Shown one piece after another: positions 6,962 to 11,582 of a stretch of DNA of 11,582 bases. The stretch spans positions 1-11,582 of the forward strand of contig NZ_AWQQ01000005.1 in the NCBI RefSeq assembly GCF_002607855.1. The letters are read 5' to 3'. A program made the position numbers and the translations under genes. Position 1 is the stretch's first letter. The number at the start of each line of letters is the position of its first letter. Below the pieces are notes generated by a model, which worked only from the letters and a program-made list of their open reading frames with translations, made no database searches and was not told the DNA's origin. Source of the DNA: Desulforamulus profundi. GTDB taxonomy: Bacteria > Bacillota_B > Desulfotomaculia > Desulfotomaculales > Desulfotomaculaceae.

Positions 6962-8014
6962 ATGGAATATTACAAAGGACTGATGAACAGCCTGGCCAGG
7001 GGACAGGTGTCCCCGGTCTACTTATTTTACGGGGAAGAAGAATACCTGAAAGAAAAGATCGTTGAGAAATTCAAGGAAGTGCTGCTTCCCCAGGCGGCGG
7101 ATTTTAACCTGGATGTTGTGGACGGTGAAGAAACGGAACCGTTTACTGTGGTGTCCCTGGCTGAAAATCTGCCCTTTATGGCGGAACGGAGACTGGTTAT
7201 TGTCAAAAATACCCCCTGGTTTTCGGCAAAGGGTAAAGCCAGGGACGGCGGGGAGCGGGCAGAAGAGGATCATAAAACAGGGGGAAAAGAAGCACCCCTG
7301 TTGGATTACCTGAGCAACCCTTCACCCAGCACCTGCCTGGTGTTCATGACCGGGGACGCTGTGGACCGTCGAAAGAAACTTTTTAAAGCCGTTGGGTCCG
7401 CGGGACAAGCCATTGAATTTAAAGCCTTGAAACCGGCGGAAATGGTTTCCTGGTTGGCCCAGAAGATAAAAGCCGCCGGTAAAAAGATCGACCCGGCAGC
7501 GGCCAGGGCACTGGTGGAGGCCAATGGCAAATTGGGACTGTTGAACCTGGAAAACGAAGCAGAAAAACTCCTCCGTTACCTGGGAGAGGAACCGGAAATC
7601 ACCCTCCGGGATGTCCGGCAGGTGGGTGTAACAAATGTAGAGCAAAATATTTTTACCGTGGTGGATGAGGCTGTGGCCGGCCATACCTCCAATGCACTGA
7701 CCGGCATTCGGGAGCTGCTGGCCATGAAGGAACAGCCCCCGAAAATTTTGGCCATGCTGGCCCGTCAACTTCGCATCGCCATTCAGGTGGACGCACTGGT
7801 CCGGGAAGGCTGCCCCGAAAGGGAAGTGGCCGGAAAATTGGGCCTCCATGATTTCGTAGTCAGGAAGGCGCTGCATCAGGCCAGGAAAAGCGGCTCCCGG
7901 AAACTGGAGTGGGCGCTGGAACAGATGGCAGGCATTGATGCGGACATCAAAAAAGGCCAGCAGGATTTCCTGCCGGCCATCGAAACTACCTTGATTAAGT
8001 TTAGCCGGCTGTAA
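6962..8014 (+). CDS. holA: DNA polymerase III subunit delta (clamp loader)
   Basis: HolA is the delta subunit of the clamp loader, which opens the beta sliding clamp ring and places it on primed DNA. The 350 residues match the usual length of about 340-350. The N-terminus has the family start SPVYLFYGEEEYLKEKIVEK (17-36), then LDVVDGEE and ENLPFMAERRLVIVKN. The middle contains SPSTCLVFMTG, and later FKALKPAEMVSWLAQKIK and ANGKLGLLNLENEAEKLLRY. The C-terminal collar domain has VEQNIFTVVDEAVAG, LLAMKEQPPKILAMLARQLR and KLGLHDFVVRKALHQAR. An acidic, Lys-rich insertion near residues 84-100 is probably a surface loop. The ATG abuts the preceding stop with only a weak GGGTGG site 11 bases upstream, so coupled translation is likely. 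A bidirectional terminator follows. Confidence 0.95.
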   Translation: MEYYKGLMNSLARGQVSPVYLFYGEEEYLKEKIVEKFKEVLLPQAADFNLDVVDGEETEPFTVVSLAENLPFMAERRLVIVKNTPWFSAKGKARDGGERAEEDHKTGGKEAPLLDYLSNPSPSTCLVFMTGDAVDRRKKLFKAVGSAGQAIEFKALKPAEMVSWLAQKIKAAGKKIDPAAARALVEANGKLGLLNLENEAEKLLRYLGEEPEITLRDVRQVGVTNVEQNIFTVVDEAVAGHTSNALTGIRELLAMKEQPPKILAMLARQLRIAIQVDALVREGCPEREVAGKLGLHDFVVRKALHQARKSGSRKLEWALEQMAGIDADIKKGQQDFLPAIETTLIKFSRL

Positions 8015-8045
8015 GTATGCCGGTGTTTGTCTAAACAGTACGTAA

Positions 8046-8070
8046 AAAACCACCCCGGCAGGGTGGTTTT
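8046..8070. terminator. Bidirectional terminator between holA and rpsT
   Basis: Perfect ten-base-pair stem AAAACCACCC (8046-8055) / GGGTGGTTTT (8061-8070) with loop CGGCA. T-rich ends on both strands (the A tract 8044-8049 becomes Ts on the minus strand) let it end both convergent transcripts. rpsT stops only 5 bases away. Confidence 0.9.
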
Positions 8071-8075
8071 AATCA

Positions 8076-8342
8076 TTAGCCAGCAATTTTATTGAACCGC
8101 TTGGTTAGGCGAGATTTTTTTCTGGCTGCGGCATTTTTGTGTAAAACGCCTTTGGTAACAGCTTTATCGAGAGCAACCAGGGCTTTACGCAGAGCAGCCT
8201 GCGCCAGTTCCTGGCTGGCATTTACTAAAGCTTCTTCGTATTTGCGAATGGCGGTTTTTACAGCGGATTTAATACTGGCGTTTCGAATGGTACGCTTCCG
8301 TGCAATTTCAACCCGCTTAGCAGCAGACTTAATATTAGGCAA
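8076..8342 (-). CDS. rpsT: 30S ribosomal protein S20
   Basis: S20 binds 16S rRNA early in 30S assembly. The 88-residue, highly basic helical protein starts MPNIKSAAKRVEIARKRTIR and ends HKNAAARKKSRLTKRFNKIAG, both typical of S20. The start codon is TTG (8342-8340), supported by an excellent GGGGAGGTGA site six bases upstream; no other start fits the conserved N-terminus. A UUG start is also known for E. coli rpsT, where S20 controls its own translation, so similar control is possible here (inference). It has its own promoter (8369-8397) with a leader of only about 20 bases. It faces holA, the same neighbour as in Bacillus. Confidence 0.97.
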   Translation of the reverse strand: MPNIKSAAKRVEIARKRTIRNASIKSAVKTAIRKYEEALVNASQELAQAALRKALVALDKAVTKGVLHKNAAARKKSRLTKRFNKIAG

Positions 8343-8368
8343 ATTTTCTCACCTCCCCAACAAGCAGT

Positions 8369-8397
8369 ATTTTACCACGCTCAAATTTAAAATGCAA
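8369..8397 (-). promoter_or_regulatory. Housekeeping promoter of rpsT
   Basis: On the minus strand: TTGCAT (8397-8392), 17-base spacer, TAAAAT (8374-8369). Transcription would start near 8362, leaving a leader just long enough for the ribosome binding site at 8358-8349. Confidence 0.8.
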
Positions 8398-8453
8398 GCA
8401 GCTTTCGTATATCATAACCCTTTTTGGTGAATGATAACTGCAGAATTCATTAT

Positions 8454-8462
8454 AGGAGGTGA
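8454..8462 (+). promoter_or_regulatory. Shine-Dalgarno site fixing a TTG start
   Basis: AGGAGGTGA, a perfect match to the anti-Shine-Dalgarno sequence, lies five bases before TTG 8468. The in-frame GTG at 8459 is inside the site, and ATG 8477 is too far (14 bases). Confidence 0.8.
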
Positions 8463-8467
8463 TTATT

Positions 8468-8800
8468 TTGTTAGGAATGGTTGTCAGGTTCATTGTTGCA
8501 GCCCTGGTGTTAATCGTGGTAAGCTGGCTTTCTCCCGGTTTTGTAGTGCATGGTGGCTTCATTGGCGCTCTGATTGCTGCTGTGGTCATTGCGGTCTTAG
8601 GCTACATAGCCGAAAGTTTACTGGGTGAACGGGTTTCTCCCCAAAGACGTGGCCTGGTTGGCTTTGTTACCGCAGCGGTCGTCATCTATCTGGCCCAATT
8701 TATTATTCCTAACTTACTCAGCGTCAGCCTGTTTGGTGCATTAATTTCAGCCTTTATTATCGGTCTCATTGATGCCTTCGTACCCACCGTTGTTCGATAG
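8468..8800 (+). CDS. Phage holin family 4-type small membrane protein
   Basis: A 110-residue, very hydrophobic protein of the COG1950/Pfam Phage_holin_4_2 type (YvlD-like). It has four predicted helices, near residues 5-21, 29-48, 61-82 and 88-106. Family-like features are the LSPGFVVHGGFIGALIAAVV stretch, a short polar loop ESLLGERVSPQRRG between helices 2 and 3, and a closing LFGALISAFIIGLIDAFVP. Despite the family name, members are common in chromosomes without phages and their function is largely unknown; no lysis genes are nearby. The TTG start is set by the ribosome binding site above. The gene diverges from rpsT and has its own terminator. No clear promoter was seen in the 100-base divergent gap. 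In Bacillus the nearby gene rpsT-side of spoIIP is gpr, which is absent here. Confidence 0.85.
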   Translation: MLGMVVRFIVAALVLIVVSWLSPGFVVHGGFIGALIAAVVIAVLGYIAESLLGERVSPQRRGLVGFVTAAVVIYLAQFIIPNLLSVSLFGALISAFIIGLIDAFVPTVVR

Positions 8801-8811
8801 CAAAAACCTTC

Positions 8812-8846
8812 AAGAAACCTACCGGCCAGGTATGGTTTCTTTTTTT
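8812..8846 (+). terminator. Rho-independent terminator of the holin-family gene
   Basis: Stem AAGAAACC (8812-8819) / GGTTTCTT (8834-8841), extended inward by TACC/GGTA past one bulged T, with loop GGCCA and a run of Ts to 8846. Very strong. Confidence 0.9.
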
Positions 8847-8880
8847 CATGCTGCCAAATGAATTTTAAAGGGAACGTTAA

Positions 8881-8909
8881 ACATACCCTCCTTTTGCCGG
8901 GCATATTCT
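8881..8909 (+). promoter_or_regulatory. Candidate sigma-E-type promoter of spoIIP
   Basis: ACATACC (8881-8887) and CATATTCT (8902-8909) are 14 bases apart. They fit the Bacillus sigma-E pattern (ATA-centred -35, CATACAHT -10, spacer 14) at 6 of 8 positions in the -10. Known biology supports it, since spoIIP is a sigma-E gene in Bacillus, but the -35 is minimal and sigma-E consensus use in this organism is assumed. Confidence 0.4.
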
Positions 8910-8933
8910 TAACTATACAAGCCCCGGCGGGGG

Positions 8934-10124
8934 GTGATTTTTATCTACAGGTGCTATCGGGGAATCAGAGTTAAGACAAAGAGAACCGCCTCCATCCTTT
9001 CCATCGTGCTGATCGGCTTGCTTCTGGCGGTACTTTTGCACAGCGGTTTCCGGCTGGGAGATGAGGCGCCCAGGAGAATGCTGGCTGATTCAGTGGATTG
9101 GCTGGTTTGCAAGGTATTTCAGGACCCCAAAGGAATGGTACTGGCCTCCATGCCTGCTTTGTCCTGGCAGGATACTCCCGAGGAAATGGAAAGTCCCGGC
9201 CGGGCGCTGTTGTCCTGGCTGGCGGGAATTACCCGCATTGATCTGAACCCTGCCGGCATGCTGCGGGCCCAAATACCGCTGTTGGGTCAGATCAGTCCAC
9301 CGGAGGTGTCGGTGGTTGCCATGGATTCTGCAATACCGGAAGATCCACAGCTCGAACAAAAGGTAAGTCAAGAGGTACTGGTGGGAATTTATACCACCCA
9401 TACCGGAGAGACCTATTCCCTGACGGACGGCACCGACCGGTTAACCGGCGAACAGGGTGGCGTGGTTAAAGTCGCCAGGGCAGTACAAAAAACATTGGAA
9501 GACAAACATGCCATCCGGGTTGTCCTTTCAGACCGGATTCATGATGCCCGGTATGCCACTTCCTACTTGGAATCGAAAAAAACCGCCACGGAAATGGCAG
9601 AAAAGAACCCGCACATGATTGCCATGCTGGATATCCACCGGGATGCAGGACGGTCCCGCGAGGAAAGTCTGGTGGAAGTGAAAGGGCAAAAAATAGCACC
9701 TATCTTAATCATTATTGGTTCCGATGCCAGATTGCCCTTTCCCAATTGGAAGCAAAATTACCGGTTTGCCTGCCGCCTGGCAGCCAAGATGAATGAGCTG
9801 TACCCGGGTCTGTGCCTGGGGGTCAGGGTTAAGGAAGGGCGCTATAACCAGTTTTTACACCCCGGGGCTGTTTTGTTGGAGATAGGTACCGACAACAATT
9901 CCCTGGAAGAGGCGGTGGCCAGCGGGGAAATGCTGGCGGATGCCCTGGCAAAGCTGGTGCAGGAAGAAGTAAAAACAAGGGAGACCCTAAAGAAGGAAGA
10001 AAATATCCCCGGGAAAACACAGGATGAGCAAACCATAGACCCGGAAGCTGAGGAGGAAAACCGCTCCGAAGAAAGGCACGCCCAGCCCGTCCCTCCTTTT
10101 CATCCAAAAGAAAGTGTTCACTGA
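8934..10124 (+). CDS. spoIIP: SpoIIP, stage II sporulation engulfment hydrolase
   Basis: SpoIIP is a mother-cell, membrane-anchored amidase/endopeptidase that works with SpoIID and SpoIIM to thin septal peptidoglycan and drive engulfment. The 396-residue reading has an N-terminal anchor (about 20-37), a variable stalk (about 40-145) and the SpoIIP catalytic domain (about 148-342). Candidate zinc or catalytic residues lie in GIYTTHTGETY (151-161; H156, E159), MLDIHRDAGR (231-240; H235) and LLEIGTDNN (314-322; E316). The tail (343-396) is unusually long, acidic and Gln/Glu-rich. The start is uncertain: GTG 8934 lacks a normal ribosome binding site. GGGGGTGA overlaps it and would suit a start a few codons later, but no usual start codon occurs there in frame. 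A stop at 8910 limits any extension. It lies upstream of lepA, as in Bacillus. Confidence 0.93.
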   Translation: MIFIYRCYRGIRVKTKRTASILSIVLIGLLLAVLLHSGFRLGDEAPRRMLADSVDWLVCKVFQDPKGMVLASMPALSWQDTPEEMESPGRALLSWLAGITRIDLNPAGMLRAQIPLLGQISPPEVSVVAMDSAIPEDPQLEQKVSQEVLVGIYTTHTGETYSLTDGTDRLTGEQGGVVKVARAVQKTLEDKHAIRVVLSDRIHDARYATSYLESKKTATEMAEKNPHMIAMLDIHRDAGRSREESLVEVKGQKIAPILIIIGSDARLPFPNWKQNYRFACRLAAKMNELYPGLCLGVRVKEGRYNQFLHPGAVLLEIGTDNNSLEEAVASGEMLADALAKLVQEEVKTRETLKKEENIPGKTQDEQTIDPEAEEENRSEERHAQPVPPFHPKESVH

Positions 10125-10141
10125 CCAAACTGGAAAAAAAT

Positions 10142-10171
10142 GTATAGCCATTTGCAGAAAGGCACATCCTT
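10142..10171 (+). promoter_or_regulatory. Candidate sigma-G-type promoter
   Basis: GTATA (10142-10146), exactly 18 bases, then CATCCTT (10165-10171). This fits the Bacillus forespore sigma-G pattern GHATR-N18-CATNHTA except for the last base. The start of transcription would fall at or near the ribosome binding site (10177-10185), which leaves a very short leader and lowers confidence. Confidence 0.25.
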
Positions 10172-10194
10172 ATAGTGGGGAGGTGCCTGGTTTT

Positions 10195-10578
10195 ATGTTG
10201 AGAAATTTGTTGTTCCTGGTTGCGTTGTGCGCCTTTTTTACGGTAGTGGGACTGGGGGTATATACTTCCAACAAACAGTTCAATGATATTGTTTTACCGG
10301 ACCGGCCGGTTTATTTATTCAAACTGTTCGAGAAGGATTCCGGTGTTGTTCAAATTGAACTTTTGGGAGAAACCCTGGCAGTGGATATCCCGGCCGTTAA
10401 AAACAGGGCTGACAGCTACCTGCTTGTGGCAAAACAAAAGCTGCAGGAGGTAAAATCAGATCCCCGTTTAATTGAGGAAGTAGCCAACGTTAAAAAGGTG
10501 ATGCAGGAACCGTGGAATGCCTGGTGGGAATCCGAGAAAGTCAGGGCGGTACACCAGTGGGTAAAAGAACGGATCTAG
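10195..10578 (+). CDS. Unrecognised protein with one N-terminal membrane helix
   Basis: I do not recognise this 127-residue protein. It begins with a membrane helix (about residues 3-23, LRNLLFLVALCAFFTVVGLG) with no lipobox. A soluble part of about 100 residues follows: a beta-rich stretch (VYLFKLFEKDSGVVQIELLG, about 39-58), then helical, charged sequence with NRADSYLLVAKQKLQEVKSD (about 70-89). It ends in a Trp-rich segment, EPWNAWWESEKVRAVHQWVK. The ATG is chosen because GGGGAGGTG (10177-10185) precedes it by nine bases; the frame is open further upstream without a binding site. It lies 70 bases after spoIIP and just before the lepA promoter, so it may be co-transcribed with spoIIP. A role in sporulation is possible from position only. 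Confidence 0.75.
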   Translation: MLRNLLFLVALCAFFTVVGLGVYTSNKQFNDIVLPDRPVYLFKLFEKDSGVVQIELLGETLAVDIPAVKNRADSYLLVAKQKLQEVKSDPRLIEEVANVKKVMQEPWNAWWESEKVRAVHQWVKERI

Positions 10579-10591
10579 CGTCTTGTACAAG

Positions 10592-10620
10592 TTGAAGCAA
10601 GGCTTAACCGGTGCTATAAT
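10592..10620 (+). promoter_or_regulatory. Housekeeping promoter of lepA
   Basis: TTGAAG (10592-10597), 17-base spacer, perfect TATAAT (10615-10620), about 40 bases before the lepA ATG. A perfect ten-base palindrome, CTTGTACAAG (10582-10591), touches the -35 element. Confidence 0.85.
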
Positions 10621-10659
10621 GAAAGAGTATGTCGTTTTTCGGAGTAGGAGGGAGTATGA

Positions 10660-11582
10660 ATGGCAACGCCCCAAAATCGTATTCGAAACTTTTGCATTAT
10701 AGCACACATTGATCACGGTAAATCCACCCTGGCTGATAGAATATTAGAACAGACCGGCGCCCTCAGTGAAAGGGAAATGACTGAGCAGGTGCTGGATAAA
10801 ATGGATTTAGAAAGGGAAAGAGGCATTACCATCAAGCTGCAGGCGGTCCGCCTCTTTTACAAGGCTTCCGACGGGGAAGAGTACCAGCTGAATTTGATTG
10901 ATACTCCCGGTCACGTAGATTTTACCTATGAAGTTTCACGAAGCCTGGCAGCCTGTGAAGGGGCCCTGCTGGTTGTGGACGCCTCCCAGGGGATTGAAGC
11001 CCAAACCCTGGCCAATGTTTATTTAGCATTAGAAAATGACCTGGAAATTATCCCGGTCATTAATAAAATTGACCTGCCCAGTGCCGAACCGGAGCGGGTA
11101 AAGCAGGAAATCGAGGACGTAATCGGCTTGGACACTTCCGAGGCCGTACTGGCTTCGGCCAAAACCGGCATTGGTATCAACGAGATCCTGGAACAGGTGG
11201 TCACCAAGATTCCCCCGCCGCAGGGTGATCCCAATGCCCCCCTGCAGGCCCTGATTTTTGATTCCCACTATGACGCCTATCGAGGGGTCATTGCCTATAT
11301 TCGAATTGTTCAGGGAACCCTCAAGCCAGGGATGCGCATCCGTATGATGCGACACAAAAGGAATTCGAGGTCACCGAAGTGGGTGTTTTTAACCCCAATA
11401 TGATTTTCGTGGACCAGCTCAGTACCGGCGAAGTTGGTTTTGTGGCCGCCAGTATGAAGAACGTTCAGGATGTGCGGGTGGGTGACACCGTTACCTCCGC
11501 CCAAAAGCCGGCGCCGGAACCGCTGCCGGGCTACCGCAAGGTGACTCCGATGGTGTTCTGCGGCTTGTACCCGGTGGATACC
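10660..11582 (+). CDS. lepA: LepA / elongation factor 4, 5' part, with a frameshift
   Basis: LepA (EF4) is a ribosome-bound translational GTPase related to EF-G. The visible N-terminus shows all five G motifs: AHIDHGKS (15-22), RGITIK (54-59), DTPGH (81-85), NKID (135-138) and SAKTG (166-170). Domain II begins with [20 protein letters not shown] (199-218). After RIRMM (residue 230, nt 11349) the frame breaks. One added base at ATGATG-CGACA gives [14 protein letters not shown], continuing [20 protein letters not shown] to the window edge, an unmistakable LepA sequence. The gene runs off the right side. AGGAGGGA (10646-10653) stands six bases before the ATG; another ATG at 10656 is out of frame. 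LepA is very conserved, so an inactivating deletion with an otherwise intact sequence is improbable; sequencing error is favoured. Confidence 0.94.

Noticed and set aside
7322..8053. Long minus-strand open frame of 243 codons opposite holA
   Set aside because: It lies antisense to a clear holA, spans the terminator region and shows no family-like sequence; it is a shadow of codon bias.
8431..8454. Sigma-G-like GAATG ... CATTATA upstream of the holin-family gene
   Set aside because: The spacer is about 14 bases instead of 17-18, and the -10 would overlap the ribosome binding site.
8468..8800. Holin-family gene as evidence of a prophage
   Set aside because: No endolysin, phage structural gene, integrase or attachment site is nearby; the family is common in ordinary chromosomes.
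1..11582. CRISPR array, tRNA or rRNA genes, insertion sequences
   Set aside because: No regularly spaced repeats, no cloverleaf or rRNA-like sequence, and no transposase fragments were seen.

Overview
The window looks like chromosomal DNA from a spore-forming Firmicute, most likely of the Desulfotomaculum/Peptococcaceae type. The reasons are moderate GC content, strong AGGAGG-type ribosome binding sites, a sporulation gene (spoIIP), and the order leuS ... comEA ... comEC ... holA-rpsT ... spoIIP-lepA. That order resembles the comE-holA-rpsT-gpr-spoIIP-lepA block of Bacillus and relatives. The taxonomic guess rests on gene content and order only. I see no phage, insertion sequence, CRISPR array, tRNA or rRNA.

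Layout. 1-771 is the 3' end of leuS with its terminator. 882-1574 encodes a DUF421 (YetF-like) membrane protein with its own terminator. 1575-1938 is an AT-rich gap with no convincing gene but with nested inverted repeats and a terminator-like hairpin. 1939-5656 is the comEA - soluble lytic transglycosylase - comEC operon, closed by a hairpin that works on both strands. 5724-6512 (minus) is a DUF1444/YtpQ-like gene. 6642-8014 holds an MTH1187-family thiamine-binding-type gene and holA, which abut exactly, behind a clear housekeeping promoter. 8076-8342 (minus) is rpsT, facing holA across a second bidirectional terminator. 8468-8800 is a small holin-4-type membrane protein. 8934-10124 is spoIIP, 10195-10578 an unrecognised membrane-anchored protein, and 10660-11582 the 5' part of lepA behind a clear housekeeping promoter.

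Functional themes. The genes serve translation (LeuRS, S20, LepA/EF4), DNA replication (HolA, the clamp-loader delta subunit), DNA uptake (ComEA receptor and ComEC channel) and cell-wall work (lytic transglycosylase and the SpoIIP engulfment hydrolase).

The most striking feature is that three genes are interrupted by four frameshifts: comEC twice, the MTH1187-family gene once and lepA once. Each is repaired by adding one base in a short G or C context. Same size, same direction and same base class, including in the highly conserved lepA, point to systematic sequencing or consensus deletions rather than gene decay. I found no convincing new biological system. The best leads for a second look are the structured gap upstream of comEA, candidate sporulation promoters at spoIIP and the gene after it, and the departures from the usual gene order (no comEB, no gpr).
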